64,000 bases of DNA from Planctomycetaceae bacterium (GTDB lineage Bacteria; Planctomycetota; Planctomycetia; Pirellulales; Pirellulaceae), in assembly GCA_020638995.1 (NCBI GenBank), contig JACKHM010000003.1, forward strand, positions 248,001 to 312,000, given 5' to 3'. A program made the position numbers and the translations under genes. A model generated the notes under the pieces. It saw only the letters and a list, made by a program, of their open reading frames with translations, ran no database searches and was not told the origin of the DNA. Shown in pieces: positions 1-9,690 of the stretch; the stretch's first letter is position 1; each line of letters opens with the position of its first letter.

Positions 1-271
1 TGCGACGCCGATTAAGGACGCAACCGAAGATCAATTGCTGGAAGCGATGCGTGAATTCTATGTCGACAAGCCGTTTATGCGAATCGTCGATCATCTGCCC
101 GCGACGAAAGATGTGACTGGCACAAACTTTTGCGACATTACCGTGCGGTTAGTAAAGGGCCGACTGATCGTTTTGTCCTGTACCGACAACTTGATCAAGG
201 GCGCTTCGGGCGTCGCAGTCCAGAATTTCAACTTGATGCACGGCTTCGACGAAACCACCGCCCTACTTTAA
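1..271 (+). CDS. argC: N-acetyl-gamma-glutamyl-phosphate reductase, C-terminal end (partial)
   Basis: This is the 3' end of a gene that enters from the left edge, with its frame starting at base 2. The product would reduce N-acetylglutamyl phosphate to the semialdehyde in arginine synthesis, in the cytoplasm. The visible part has the conserved C-terminal pattern of ArgC: a HLPATKDVTGTNF stretch, then NLIKGASGVAVQNFNLMHGF just before the stop. The catalytic Cys and the nucleotide-binding domain lie outside the window. argJ follows after 21 bp on the same strand, the usual argC-argJ order, so the two are probably cotranscribed. Confidence 0.93.
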   Translation, partial: ATPIKDATEDQLLEAMREFYVDKPFMRIVDHLPATKDVTGTNFCDITVRLVKGRLIVLSCTDNLIKGASGVAVQNFNLMHGFDETTALL

Positions 272-292
272 CCTCACCGAAAGCACCCTAAG

Positions 293-1486
293 ATGACTCA
301 TCCCGTCCCGAAAGGCTTTCGGTTGGCTGGTGTCCACTGCGGAATCAAGTCCAATACAGCCAAAGAGGATCTGACACTGATCGCAACCGAGAAAGCCGGT
401 ACAGCTGCGGGTGTCTACACTCAGAACCTAGTCGTCGCTGCCTCAGTCACTCAGAACCGAGCCAAGACGCCTTCTGATAATTTTCGGGTGGTCGTCGTGA
501 ACTCGGGCAATGCGAATGCGTGCACTGGCACACGAGGTGACAGAGACTGCCGCGAGATGGCTCGGCTTGCGGGAGACGCGGTTGGTGGCAACGAAAGCCA
601 AGCCCTCGTCATGTCCACCGGTATCATTGGTCACTTCTTACCGATGGACAGGATCGAGAGTGGGATCACTGCCGCTTCCGCGAAGTTGGCGGCGAACGAC
701 GAAGCCTTTGATTCGGCCGTGCGCGGCATAACGACGACTGACAAGTTCCTCAAGAAAGCCAGCCGCTCAGTCCGAATCGCTGGGCAATCCGTCCAAATCA
801 CCGCGATGGCAAAGGGCGCTGGAATGATTGGCCCGAATATGGCAACCATGCTGTGCGTCGTGATGACCGACGCTGAATTGACGGCATCGCTCGCGCAGGA
901 AATGCTGACGCACGCGGCCGAACTCAGTTTCAATTGTATTAGCGTCGAAGGTCACACGAGTACGAGCGACACGGCGCTGCTACTGGCCAGCGGAGCATCG
1001 GGAGTCGCGCCAATCAGCTCCACCGACAAAGCTGCATTTCAACAGACGCTCGACAGCGTGTGCATTGAACTTGCCAAGCTCATTCCGTCCGATGGCGAAG
1101 GGGCAACGCATTTGATCACCCTTGACGTCACTGGTTGCGCCACGCGTGGGGATGCGCGACGAATCGCAAAGACCGTCACCGAAAGCCCGCTCGTAAAAAC
1201 AGCCATTACAGGGAACGATCCCAATTGGGGGCGAATCGTCTCGGCGGCGGGATACGCAGGCGTGTCGTTCGATCCTGCCAAAGTGACGCTCACGATCAAT
1301 GACACACTGATTTACGAAGCTGGTATGCCGGTCACCTATGACGAGAAGCAAGTGTCAGATTCGATGAGAGGAAGTTTTGAAGTACGTTTAGAACTTGCAT
1401 TTGGCGAAGGTGACGCCAGCATACGTTTCTGGGCGAGCGATTTGACTGTCGAGTACGTGAATTTTAATTCGGACTATTCGACATGA
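293..1486 (+). CDS. argJ: Bifunctional glutamate N-acetyltransferase / ornithine acetyltransferase
   Basis: ArgJ moves the acetyl group from N-acetylornithine to glutamate, recycling it in arginine synthesis; many members also use acetyl-CoA. The 397-residue product has the family's usual length. The autocleavage site is visible as KGAGMIGPNMATML, with Thr185 as the nucleophile that becomes the N-terminus of the beta chain. The C-terminal GNDPNWGRI motif is also present. The ATG start lies 21 bp after argC. Whether it is mono- or bifunctional cannot be told from sequence alone. Confidence 0.96.
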   Translation: MTHPVPKGFRLAGVHCGIKSNTAKEDLTLIATEKAGTAAGVYTQNLVVAASVTQNRAKTPSDNFRVVVVNSGNANACTGTRGDRDCREMARLAGDAVGGNESQALVMSTGIIGHFLPMDRIESGITAASAKLAANDEAFDSAVRGITTTDKFLKKASRSVRIAGQSVQITAMAKGAGMIGPNMATMLCVVMTDAELTASLAQEMLTHAAELSFNCISVEGHTSTSDTALLLASGASGVAPISSTDKAAFQQTLDSVCIELAKLIPSDGEGATHLITLDVTGCATRGDARRIAKTVTESPLVKTAITGNDPNWGRIVSAAGYAGVSFDPAKVTLTINDTLIYEAGMPVTYDEKQVSDSMRGSFEVRLELAFGEGDASIRFWASDLTVEYVNFNSDYST

Positions 1487-1622
1487 CGACGAGGGATCGC
1501 TTTTTCGCTTGTCGAACGCGGGATTCATCGACTGCTCTGCGAGGGTCGGAATTGCCTAGCCACAGACTTTGGCCGATAATACTGCTTGACTCCGCCACGT
1601 CACTTTGACGAAAGTTCCTTCC

Positions 1623-2345
1623 ATGCTGAAGTTTCACACATCTGCAGTACTTACGTTGTTGCTATGCACAGCCAGCCAGGCCATTTCGCATGAGACGCAA
1701 ACAGAACCGGACATCCCGCCCGCGTTGCAAGAATACATGGGTCGGACCATCGCACAAACAATGCACTATCTCGGCGCGCCATGGCTCGTCCGTGAGAATC
1801 GTGAGAACCAAGAACGCTGCTCCTTGATGCTGGCCACTCTGGGAATCAAGCCCGGCATGACCGTGTGTGACATGGGATGTGGCAACGGGTTTTATGCCCT
1901 ACAAATGGCGAAGATGGTCGGCGCTGAGGGCACCGTGCTTGGCGTCGATATTCAGCCCGAGATGCTCAAGTTCCTGATGGAGCGCGCTACAGAAGCCGAG
2001 GTCACCAATGTTAAGCCAATTCTCGGAACCGTGGCCGATCCTAAACTGCCGATCGGGACGGTCGACGTGATTCTTTGTGCCGATGTCTATCACGAATTCT
2101 CGCACCCCGAACAAATGCTGGCCGCGATGCGCGCTTCGTTGGCTCCGAATGGAGTCGTTGTCTTGTTGGAATTTCGCGAAGAAGATCCGAAAGTGCCGAT
2201 CAAGCCATTGCACAAAATGAGCAAAGCCCAAGTCAACAAGGAACTCACGGCCAACGGGTTCAAGCTCGTCAAAGAATTCGACAAGCTTCCTTGGCAGCAC
2301 ATGATGTTTTTCGGGAAGGCCGACGACGAACGGGCAAGCGAATAG
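1623..2345 (+). CDS. Exported class I SAM-dependent methyltransferase
   Basis: The 240-residue product begins with a signal peptide-like segment (hydrophobic VLTLLLCTASQA, then ISHE), so it is probably periplasmic or membrane-released. A Rossmann methyltransferase fold follows: motif I is VCDMGCGNGFYALQMA, with an acidic residue in GVDIQPEM and a DVILCADVYHEF segment as motif IV. The ATG at 1623 was preferred to an upstream TTG at 1605 because it begins the signal peptide. The substrate is unknown. Exported methyltransferases of this kind recur in planctomycetes. It stands alone and converges with rtcB. Confidence 0.8.
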   Translation: MLKFHTSAVLTLLLCTASQAISHETQTEPDIPPALQEYMGRTIAQTMHYLGAPWLVRENRENQERCSLMLATLGIKPGMTVCDMGCGNGFYALQMAKMVGAEGTVLGVDIQPEMLKFLMERATEAEVTNVKPILGTVADPKLPIGTVDVILCADVYHEFSHPEQMLAAMRASLAPNGVVVLLEFREEDPKVPIKPLHKMSKAQVNKELTANGFKLVKEFDKLPWQHMMFFGKADDERASE

Positions 2346-2358
2346 CGCTGACTTCAAC

Positions 2359-3822
2359 TTACCCCTTGACTACGCCGATCGGTCTCATGCGGGCGACTTT
2401 TGTTGCTAGGTTCGCCTTGTGGACGACGTCGACCACCAAATTCACATCCTTGTAGGCATCTGGTTGCTCTTCCGCCAAGCCTCGCCAGCTTTGGGCTCGC
2501 GCGACGATACCTTTCGCGGCCAGCTCTTTGTCGATGCGGCGACCTTGGGCGTGTTTTACGGCCGCTGTGCGGCTCATTGCTCGGCCGGCTCCGTGACAAG
2601 CGGTGCCAAACGTCTGGTCCATGCTTCCGCTTTGTCCGACAAGAACCCAACTCGCACGCCCCATGTCGCCCGGAATAATGACCGGCTGGCCAATACTCCG
2701 ATACCGCGTTGGCACTTCGCTGTGGTTTGGGGGAAAATCGCGCGTGGCTCCCTTGCGATGCACCCATACTTTGCGGGCCGTGCCGCCGGTAGTGTGTTCC
2801 TCAAATTTGGCGATGTTGTGAGCAACATCGTAGACGAGATTCATCTGCAGTTTCTGCCACGTGCGACCGAAAACGGTTTGAAATGACTCGCGTGCTTGAT
2901 GCATCAGGAGCTGGCGGTTGCACCAAGCATAGTTCGCAGCGGCACACATCGCCCCGAGATACTTTTGCCCTTCGTCACTGTTAATCGGTGCACATGCCAA
3001 CTGACGATCGGGCAAAGCGATGCCATACTTTTCCGGAACACCGCGGAAGTTTTTCAACGCGTCGTCACAAACCTGATATCCCAATCCTCGAGACCCCGAG
3101 TGGATCATGATACACACCATGTCCTTTGCAAGGCCCATGGTTTGTGCCGCCGCGTCGTCGAAGATCGCATCCACGACCTGAACTTCAAGGAAGTGATTTC
3201 CAGACCCAAGCGTCCCACACTGCTTGCCTCCTCGCTCCAATGCGCGATCGCTCACAAATTCGGGAACGGCATTTGTAAGGTGTCCGTGCGCTTCGGTGTG
3301 TTCCAGGTCGCCGTCCGTTGTTAACTCGCGATCACGGAAATAGCTCGGACCTTCGCCGAGTAATCGGAGCAGTTCCTTCTTGTTGAAGTGATACTTTCCA
3401 CCGCGGCCAACACCCGCCGGCACGTTGCGAAACAACTCGTCGACCAACGCCGAGAGATGCGGCTTGACCTCCTGATAGAACAGGTTCGAGCGAACCAGTC
3501 GCACCCCGCAGTTAATGTCGTAACCCACCCCGCCCGGCGAGATAACACCGCCTTCATCCGGATCGGTCGCACACACGCCGCCGATGCAAAACCCGTAACC
3601 CCAGTGGATGTCGGGCATGGCCAAGCTGGCATATTGAATTCCCGGCAGGAACGCCACATTGGCCACTTGCTCAGCGGCTTGGTCGTGGCGAATCTGCTCG
3701 ATGAGCCGATCATCTGCATAGATCAACCCGTCGACGAGCATTCCCTGCTTGTAGCTCTTGGGGATTCGCCAGCAGCAATCGTTCACTCGCTCTAAGGGAC
3801 CATTGAACGCACCCTTGGGCAT
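2359..3822 (-). CDS. rtcB: RNA-splicing ligase RtcB
   Basis: RtcB joins 2',3'-cyclic phosphate or 3'-phosphate RNA ends to 5'-OH ends using GTP and Mn2+. The 487-residue length is typical of the long RtcB form. Visible signatures are GVGYDINCGVRL with the metal-binding Cys, HSGSRGLGYQ with a metal His, and the guanylylated-His region ACHGAGRAMSR. It is the second gene of an operon with archease, 12 bp upstream. Archease stimulates RtcB turnover in other organisms. The pairing suggests RNA repair or tRNA healing, although no tRNA intron was examined. Confidence 0.96.
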   Translation of the reverse strand: MPKGAFNGPLERVNDCCWRIPKSYKQGMLVDGLIYADDRLIEQIRHDQAAEQVANVAFLPGIQYASLAMPDIHWGYGFCIGGVCATDPDEGGVISPGGVGYDINCGVRLVRSNLFYQEVKPHLSALVDELFRNVPAGVGRGGKYHFNKKELLRLLGEGPSYFRDRELTTDGDLEHTEAHGHLTNAVPEFVSDRALERGGKQCGTLGSGNHFLEVQVVDAIFDDAAAQTMGLAKDMVCIMIHSGSRGLGYQVCDDALKNFRGVPEKYGIALPDRQLACAPINSDEGQKYLGAMCAAANYAWCNRQLLMHQARESFQTVFGRTWQKLQMNLVYDVAHNIAKFEEHTTGGTARKVWVHRKGATRDFPPNHSEVPTRYRSIGQPVIIPGDMGRASWVLVGQSGSMDQTFGTACHGAGRAMSRTAAVKHAQGRRIDKELAAKGIVARAQSWRGLAEEQPDAYKDVNLVVDVVHKANLATKVARMRPIGVVKG

Positions 3823-3834
3823 TTCTTCACCTGT

Positions 3835-4245
3835 CTAAATATCCACGATCAATTCCGCAATCCATCCGTCCGCGACTTCTTCGACGCGCAGGCCGTGGTA
3901 CGTGATCGCTTTTACTTCGTGTTCCATGCGATGTCGCGATCGGTCCATTGGCTCGCCGCTGGCCGTCGCCTGCAACCCGCCGGGATCCAACTCGACCCGA
4001 AATGACGAAAACAGCATCTGGTCACTCTCGAAGGTGAAAAGCAACTCGTTCAGCCAATCGAACAATAAATAGTCTGCCGCCGAGCCTTCAACACGATACG
4101 TCCTCTCCTGGAGACAGCGAACGTCTTCGAGGTTCGTGACAAGCATTGAAAAAAGACCGCGACCAGCTTCCTGCATGAGGTGTTGAAGCGTATCAGCCCG
4201 AACCCGAAGCCCCAAATCTGCGGTGTGCTCGAATGTCTCAAACAT
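3835..4245 (-). CDS. Archease (RtcB cofactor)
   Basis: Archease promotes guanylylation and multiple turnover of RtcB. The 136-residue product has the family N-terminus FETFEHTADLGLRV and the C-terminal part VKAITYHGLRVEE, with acidic residues suited to metal binding, ending in a short IAELIVDI strand. The ATG at 4245 was chosen over a TTG at 4272 because family members begin almost at the FEHTADLG motif. It is the first gene of the archease-rtcB operon and diverges from pgk, with a shared region of about 140 bp. Confidence 0.93.
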   Translation of the reverse strand: MFETFEHTADLGLRVRADTLQHLMQEAGRGLFSMLVTNLEDVRCLQERTYRVEGSAADYLLFDWLNELLFTFESDQMLFSSFRVELDPGGLQATASGEPMDRSRHRMEHEVKAITYHGLRVEEVADGWIAELIVDI

Positions 4246-4384
4246 GGTTTGTGATTGTTCGTCGCAGGACAATTCGCGTCAAGTGTCGGCACTGGTCATC
4301 GCGTGAACTCAGCGGTATAAACGGATGCTGAGGCGCGGAGACATGACACACAATAACGAATAAAGAACGGGAAACGCTCTCAAA

Positions 4385-5578
4385 ATGGCAAAGAAAACAA
4401 TCGCTGACGTGGACGTCGCCGGCAAATCCGTGTTAATTCGAGTTGACTTCAACGTGCCGCTGGACGATCAACAACAGATTACCGACGACCGTCGCGTTTC
4501 CGCGGCCTTGCCTTCCATCAAGTCGGTACTTGATCGTGGAGGTCGTGTGATCTTGATGAGCCACTTGGGACGCCCCGCGGGCGATGGCGATCCCGGAGAT
4601 ATGAAGTACAGCCTCAAGCCTGCCGCAGTGCGACTTAGCGAGTTGCTTGGCCAGGATGTTGCCTTCGCGAGCGATACCGTCGGTGAAGATGCGAAGGCAA
4701 AGGCAGCGGAGTTGAAAGACGGCGGCGTCTTGGTTCTCGAAAACCTGCGTTTCAACAAAGGTGAAAAGAAGGGCGACGAGAAGTTTGCAGGAGTGCTGGC
4801 CGGGATGGCGGACATTTATTGCAACGACGCCTTTGGGACGTGTCATCGAAAAGACGCCTCGATGGTTGCAGTGCCACAGGCGATGGCCGGGAAGCCGAAA
4901 GTTGTTGGCTTCCTCGTCGCGAAAGAAATTCAGTATTTGAGCGACGCCATTGCGAATCCAGCCCGCCCCTTCGTGGCAATCCTCGGCGGTGCAAAGGTCT
5001 CGGATAAGATCAATGTCATCAACAACCTGCTCGGCATCTGTGACAAGATTTTGATCGGAGGGGCGATGGCGTATACTTTCGCACTGGCTCAAGGTGGAAG
5101 TGTCGGCGGCAGTTTGGTCGAAAAGGACAAAGTCGATCTCGCCAAAGAGCTGCTTGCGAAAGGTGGTGACAAATTGATGCTGCCGACGGATTCGCACTGT
5201 GGCGATGCTTTCAGTAGTGATTGCAACAAGCAGGTCGTCGCATCGGGAAAGATTCCGGATGGTTTTGAAGGGCTCGATATCGGCCCCGAAACTGCCAAGG
5301 CGTATGCGGAGGTGGTAGGTAACGCCAAGACGGTTGTATGGAACGGCCCGATGGGCGTCTTCGAGATGCCGCCGTTTGATGCCGGTACGAAGGCAGTCGC
5401 AGAAGCGATTGCCGCCAGCGACGCCATGAGCATTATCGGAGGCGGCGACAGTGCCGCGGCGATCCAACAACTGGGATTCGCCGACAAAGTAAGCCACGTC
5501 AGCACAGGCGGCGGCGCGAGTCTGGCGATGCTCGAAGGACAAGCTTTTGCCGCCGTTGATCTGTTGGACGAAGCCTAG
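4385..5578 (+). CDS. pgk: Phosphoglycerate kinase
   Basis: PGK transfers phosphate from 1,3-bisphosphoglycerate to ADP in glycolysis and works in reverse in gluconeogenesis; it is cytoplasmic. The 397 residues match the bacterial family. Motifs are VLIRVDFNVPLDD at the N-terminus, SHLGRP for substrate binding, AILGGAKVSDKI in the nucleotide domain, and the C-terminal GGGDSAAA loop. The ATG follows a purine-rich leader (aagaacgggaaacg). A long open frame on the opposite strand across this gene is a coding shadow. Confidence 0.97.
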   Translation: MAKKTIADVDVAGKSVLIRVDFNVPLDDQQQITDDRRVSAALPSIKSVLDRGGRVILMSHLGRPAGDGDPGDMKYSLKPAAVRLSELLGQDVAFASDTVGEDAKAKAAELKDGGVLVLENLRFNKGEKKGDEKFAGVLAGMADIYCNDAFGTCHRKDASMVAVPQAMAGKPKVVGFLVAKEIQYLSDAIANPARPFVAILGGAKVSDKINVINNLLGICDKILIGGAMAYTFALAQGGSVGGSLVEKDKVDLAKELLAKGGDKLMLPTDSHCGDAFSSDCNKQVVASGKIPDGFEGLDIGPETAKAYAEVVGNAKTVVWNGPMGVFEMPPFDAGTKAVAEAIAASDAMSIIGGGDSAAAIQQLGFADKVSHVSTGGGASLAMLEGQAFAAVDLLDEA

Positions 5579-5626
5579 TATCGTCGCCGCGCTCCTGCGT
5601 GATGCGTGTAACGAGCCGGAGTTCTT

Positions 5627-5812
5627 ATGAAAACGAAAGCGGAATTACAACCGATCATCGACAAGATTGCCAGTGCTGATAGCCCCGTCGGAATAGACGC
5701 CGTCTATGTGCACGCGTTGATTCTCGACAAGCTGGCGGGACTCGAGGCGAGGCTTTCCGCGTTGGAGGCGTCGTGCGGCACGTCTTCCGAAAAATCCGAA
5801 GATGTTTACTAA
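5627..5812 (+). CDS. Small hypothetical protein
   Basis: A 61-residue protein with an ATG 7 bp after a ccggag ribosome-binding site, placed 48 bp after pgk and 35 bp before the DJ-1-like gene, all on the same strand. It has a helical N-terminal half (ELQPIIDKIASA) and a leucine/alanine heptad-like stretch (LDKLAGLEARLSALEA) that could form a short coiled coil. There is no signal peptide and no recognised family. The position and ribosome-binding site favour a real gene, perhaps cotranscribed with pgk. Confidence 0.55.
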   Translation: MKTKAELQPIIDKIASADSPVGIDAVYVHALILDKLAGLEARLSALEASCGTSSEKSEDVY

Positions 5813-5847
5813 ATCGCAAATCCCGAAATTGAGATTTCCAATCTGCC

Positions 5848-6414
5848 ATGCCCAAGATCTTGATGCCCATTGGTGATGCAACCGAAACGCTGGATACTTT
5901 CTATCCCTACTTCCGGCTTCCGGAGGATGGTTACGAAGTCGTTGTTGCTGGTCCGGAGGCTCGGCTTTACCATTCCGTGCTGCACGAAATCCCGCCCGAT
6001 TCCAGCGTCCCATGGGACATCACGCAAGAAAGACCTTCTTACTTCATCCGTGCTTCTGTTGCCTTCAAGGATGTGAAGTCCGAAGACTACGCGGGACTGT
6101 TCGTGTCGGGTGGTCGCGCTCCCGAGTACCTGCGATACGACCAAGATCTATTGCGAGTAACTCGTGAAATTCACGAAGCGGGAAAGCCAATCGCGTGCCT
6201 TTGCCACGGTATCGAGATCCTGACGGCCGCCGGCATTATCAAAGGGCGAACGGTGACAACGGTAGCCAAGTGTGCGATGGATGCCGAGCAAGGAGGGGCG
6301 ACCTACGTCGACAGGGAGGTGGTGATTGACGGCAACATTGTCACTTCGCGAGTTTGGCATGACAACACAGCGTTGCTACGCGAATTCATCAAAAAACTGA
6401 AGGCTTCCGAATAG
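5848..6414 (+). CDS. DJ-1/PfpI family protein
   Basis: A 188-residue protein of the class I glutamine amidotransferase-like DJ-1/PfpI superfamily, whose members include proteases, glyoxalases/deglycases and chaperones. The nucleophile elbow is IACLCHGIE with Cys119 followed by His120, and GLFVSGGRAPEYLR gives the conserved glycine-rich strand before it. The C-terminal TSRVWHDN resembles the end of the PfpI family. It probably acts in the cytoplasm on damaged or glycated proteins or small aldehydes; which of these cannot be decided here. Confidence 0.88.
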   Translation: MPKILMPIGDATETLDTFYPYFRLPEDGYEVVVAGPEARLYHSVLHEIPPDSSVPWDITQERPSYFIRASVAFKDVKSEDYAGLFVSGGRAPEYLRYDQDLLRVTREIHEAGKPIACLCHGIEILTAAGIIKGRTVTTVAKCAMDAEQGGATYVDREVVIDGNIVTSRVWHDNTALLREFIKKLKASE

Positions 6415-6424
6415 CCGCCGCGCC

Positions 6425-7405
6425 CTAATGCACGTCCGGTCGTAACGGCGGTTGTTCTTGAGCCACCGAATAGTCGCGTTCGCTGACCGGCGGGTGTCCT
6501 AAGGGTCCGAAGGTGCCAAACTCCTCGCATTGGTTGTCGCCCGGTATGAACTTTACTTCGATGCCCGCTGGCGATACGTCACATCGATGAAAGCCGAATC
6601 GCGTGTCCGCATCGGCCCACCGTTCGGCAAGCTGGCCGGTGTTGCCAGCTGCTTGTGTTCGATAAACACGAATCCCGTCGACCAATTGCACAGGGCGGCC
6701 CGTGTGTACGTGACCACAAAACAGAATCTCGACGCCAGCGTCTCTAAGCAGTTTCCATAGTCTTTGCCGGTGCGGCGGATCGATGGAAAAGTACCAATTG
6801 TCATACTCGTCAGCATTTGTCAGATCCCAGGCAGGCTCATTCGGCTGTTCCATGAACGGCCAGTAGTGCATCACGGCGACATGTTGTTTCGCCGCGGGTA
6901 AATCGGGCAATCGTTCGAGCATCCGCCATAGACGCTGCTCCTGCGGCAAGCCAGTTCCCGCAACCGCTGCAAAGAAGCCGGTAAAGCGAACGCCCCGATG
7001 CATGAACGTCCAGTGAATCGGACCGAAATAGGTCGCAAACAACCGTAGCCGTGCCTCGGTCATGTTCAAATCAGGATCGTGCCAGCCGAGACCGCGTTCT
7101 TCCCATTTGCGTTTTCGGCCATTTTGCGACGCGTGCTTGTTGCCGACGTCCATATTGCCGGGAATGACAAAGCTCGGAAAGGGCAGTGTTTCGAGGTCCT
7201 CGCGGGCTTGCAGGTATTCAAACTCGTGCGTTTCGCCATCACGCGTCAGATCGCCGCCATGTAGCAAGAGATCGGCGCCGATGGTAGCCATCTGGCGTTT
7301 GATCGCGGCCCAGCGTTGGTTGATGGCCGGGCGAAAGCGATAGGAGCGAGGCGTACCCATGTGGCTGTCATTCACATGCAAAAAAGTCCACGATTCTTCG
7401 GGCAT
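6425..7405 (-). CDS. Calcineurin-like metallophosphoesterase
   Basis: A 326-residue metal-dependent phosphoesterase. The binuclear metal motifs appear in order: NDSHMG near the N-terminus (D-x-H), GGDLTRDG, PGNMD (the GN[H/D] block, with Asp in place of the usual His-Glu), and C-terminal GHVHTGRP. There is no signal peptide, so it is probably cytoplasmic. The substrate is unknown; relatives hydrolyse cyclic nucleotides, phospholipids or protein phosphates. It converges with the DJ-1 gene, with 10 bp between stop codons. Confidence 0.87.
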   Translation of the reverse strand: MPEESWTFLHVNDSHMGTPRSYRFRPAINQRWAAIKRQMATIGADLLLHGGDLTRDGETHEFEYLQAREDLETLPFPSFVIPGNMDVGNKHASQNGRKRKWEERGLGWHDPDLNMTEARLRLFATYFGPIHWTFMHRGVRFTGFFAAVAGTGLPQEQRLWRMLERLPDLPAAKQHVAVMHYWPFMEQPNEPAWDLTNADEYDNWYFSIDPPHRQRLWKLLRDAGVEILFCGHVHTGRPVQLVDGIRVYRTQAAGNTGQLAERWADADTRFGFHRCDVSPAGIEVKFIPGDNQCEEFGTFGPLGHPPVSERDYSVAQEQPPLRPDVH

Positions 7406-7535
7406 CGACGCGGCTCCCTTTTAGTCATCGGCGATTCAGGCGGTCTCATTACTCAGGGATTTCGCTACTCGCGAACCCGGATACGCCAAGTTATCATATC
7501 TACGTTTCGACGGCACCTTTGACAGAGGATCTTCA

Positions 7536-8564
7536 ATGCGTTTGCACCTTTTTGTGCTGATCTCGGTTTCCGTTAGTTTGTCATCTTCGTTGCTGCGTTT
7601 ATCTGCGATCGCTTCCGAGCCGATTCCCGCGGACTCGCAGCTAAAAATCGAAGGAAGAGTCGCGTTCACGGAAGGACCGGCCTGGCACCCTGATGGCAAT
7701 GTCTATTTCAGTGACATCGTCAACAACCGAATCATGCGTCGTGACGCGAACGGCGAGTTGCACGTCTTTCGTACTCCATCAGGACGCACCAATGGCATCT
7801 TATTCGATCACCAAGGACGAATGTTGTGTTGCGAAGGCGGCGGGCTCGACAGCAATCGTCGGATTACTCGCACCGAATTGAACGGTACGATCACGGTATT
7901 GGCGGATCGATATGAAGGCGGCAAATTCAACTCGCCGAACGATCTGGCCATTGATTCAAAGGGTCGGATTTATTTCACGGATCCCCGGTATGGTGATCGC
8001 GCTGACATCCAGCAGCAAGATGCCCACGGAGGCGAGATCGAGGGCGTCTATCGTATCGACGATGTCGGGAAAGTTGCCCGGATCATCACACACGAAGTTG
8101 ATCGTCCCAACGGCATTTTGGTTTCACCCGACGACCGATATCTGTACGTTGCAGATAACGTGAACGACGGGCCGCATGGTTTGGGTGGCAACAGAAAGCT
8201 ATGGCGATTTGATCTCAACGCGAACGGTTCGATCGACCCGTCGAGCCGAAAATTGTTGTTCGATTGGGGGACCGACCGCGGGCCAGATGGGATCGCGATG
8301 GACGTGGAAGGCCGTTTGTATGCCGCAGCCGGATTTAATTTTCCGACTCCGCCTGTTGAAACGTCCCACAAGTACAGGGCGGGCATCTATGTCATCGCAC
8401 CCGAAGGCGGCTTGTTGCAATTCATCCCCGTTCCCGCCGACATGGTCACCAACTGTACCTTCGGAGACACGGACCGAAAAACGCTCTATATCACAGCCGG
8501 GCACAAGCTGTGGAGCATTCGAACCAGCACACCAGGTATCACCGTGTGGCCCGCAAGTGAGTAA
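7536..8564 (+). CDS. Exported SMP-30/gluconolactonase-like beta-propeller
   Basis: A 342-residue protein with a signal peptide (hydrophobic core LISVSVSLSSSLL, cleavage near AIASE) and a six-bladed propeller of the SMP-30/gluconolactonase family. The calcium/metal ligands of the family are recognisable in FTEGPAWHPDGNVYFSD, NSPNDLAIDSKGRIYFTD and RPNGILVSPD. Members hydrolyse sugar lactones or other cyclic esters. Export is typical of planctomycete sugar-catabolism proteins. It stands alone, and the substrate is unknown. Confidence 0.86.
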   Translation: MRLHLFVLISVSVSLSSSLLRLSAIASEPIPADSQLKIEGRVAFTEGPAWHPDGNVYFSDIVNNRIMRRDANGELHVFRTPSGRTNGILFDHQGRMLCCEGGGLDSNRRITRTELNGTITVLADRYEGGKFNSPNDLAIDSKGRIYFTDPRYGDRADIQQQDAHGGEIEGVYRIDDVGKVARIITHEVDRPNGILVSPDDRYLYVADNVNDGPHGLGGNRKLWRFDLNANGSIDPSSRKLLFDWGTDRGPDGIAMDVEGRLYAAAGFNFPTPPVETSHKYRAGIYVIAPEGGLLQFIPVPADMVTNCTFGDTDRKTLYITAGHKLWSIRTSTPGITVWPASE

Positions 8565-8708
8565 CACGCTGGCTTCGCGTCAATAAGATTCAAGCGTCCC
8601 GGAGTAAACGGCAAAGCTAAAACCTGTAAGATGTCAGAGCGCCTTGGTGCGGGCTGAATCCTTGTGAATCCCTCGCCATTGGCTCGAAAACCTGGAGGTT
8701 AAGGTTAC

Positions 8709-9551
8709 TTACGGATAGTTGTACGCTTTGTTATCTGGATCAAAGTCGGCATCCGTTAAGCCGACGTTCAGCTTGATATTGCGGTAGGTATACTCCTCTT
8801 CCAGCACTGGGGCGCCGCCAGGTTCTGTCGGCCAACTCCATGCAGCGTACCGCACGGGCACTCCAAGCTCTTCGTCAATGTAGATGTGTGCCCGATAGAA
8901 ATGAAAGTGATCTCGCTGGATCGGATGAATCACTTCGATCAAGGTACAGACATACTTGTCAACCTTGGCTCCTTTGTAGAACTTGACTTCGCACTCGCCA
9001 TGCTTTAGATCGTTTTCACCTCGGGCAAGCAACTCTTCAATCAGATTCTGGAAGCCGATCTCAGTGATCGGATACCTCTGCCCCATCATCGCCAGGAAAC
9101 CGTCCGGCGGGAGGTAGAACCGCTTGAAGCCGAGCAGTCCTGTCTCGTGAGCGATGATCTTGTTGTCGTTTTCACCCTCGACCCAGATCACTTCTCGCCC
9201 CGCAACCGAGTCGGGTTTTAGAAACTTTAGATAAACCGCGAATGGCACGACGACCTTGCCATCTTTCAGTTTGCGATTTCGAATTTTGGCGTTGATGAAT
9301 TCGTGTTCTTTCAGCTCGCCATCAATCCGCTCGCGTTTGATGATCGTCGCTGTGTAGTCGTCAATCGATTCTTCAATGAACTTCAGCCCTTCTCTCGCTC
9401 GCTCTAACGCTGGAACGAGCGGGTGCTTCTCGACATTCTGTTGTTCAATTTGTTGCGCAAGCAGTGTTGCGCTGGCAACAAAAAAGTATGCCACACTTGC
9501 GACTGGCCAACGGAGAACTCGTGAGGTGCTTAGCCGATTGTAGGTCTTCAT
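8709..9551 (-). CDS. DUF1571 exported protein
   Basis: A 280-residue exported protein. The ATG at 9551 was chosen because it follows a ggag ribosome-binding site by 4-5 bases and begins a signal peptide (RWPVASVAYFFVASATLLA, then QQIEQ). The body matches the DUF1571 family by its N-terminal block ESIDDYTATIIKRERIDGEL, the FAVYLKFLKPDSVAGREVIW strand and a tyrosine-rich C-terminus. DUF1571 is widespread in planctomycetes and has a lipoprotein-localisation-like (LolA-type) pattern; its function is unknown. Confidence 0.82.
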   Translation of the reverse strand: MKTYNRLSTSRVLRWPVASVAYFFVASATLLAQQIEQQNVEKHPLVPALERAREGLKFIEESIDDYTATIIKRERIDGELKEHEFINAKIRNRKLKDGKVVVPFAVYLKFLKPDSVAGREVIWVEGENDNKIIAHETGLLGFKRFYLPPDGFLAMMGQRYPITEIGFQNLIEELLARGENDLKHGECEVKFYKGAKVDKYVCTLIEVIHPIQRDHFHFYRAHIYIDEELGVPVRYAAWSWPTEPGGAPVLEEEYTYRNIKLNVGLTDADFDPDNKAYNYP

Positions 9552-9690
9552 CGTTGCTCCATTGCGATTAGGCGGGGCGCGCTCGGTAGGCCAGATTACG
9601 TTACCCAAGCCGCGAAAACTACGCAACCGGCCAGCCGGTAGGGGTGACCCCCAGCGCGGAGTTGCCTACCAAAATTGCTTAGTGTCTACT

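Noticed and set aside
4433..5542. 369-codon open frame on the minus strand across pgk
   Set aside because: It lies wholly antisense to a clear pgk gene, has no family resemblance, and is explained by codon bias of the real gene.
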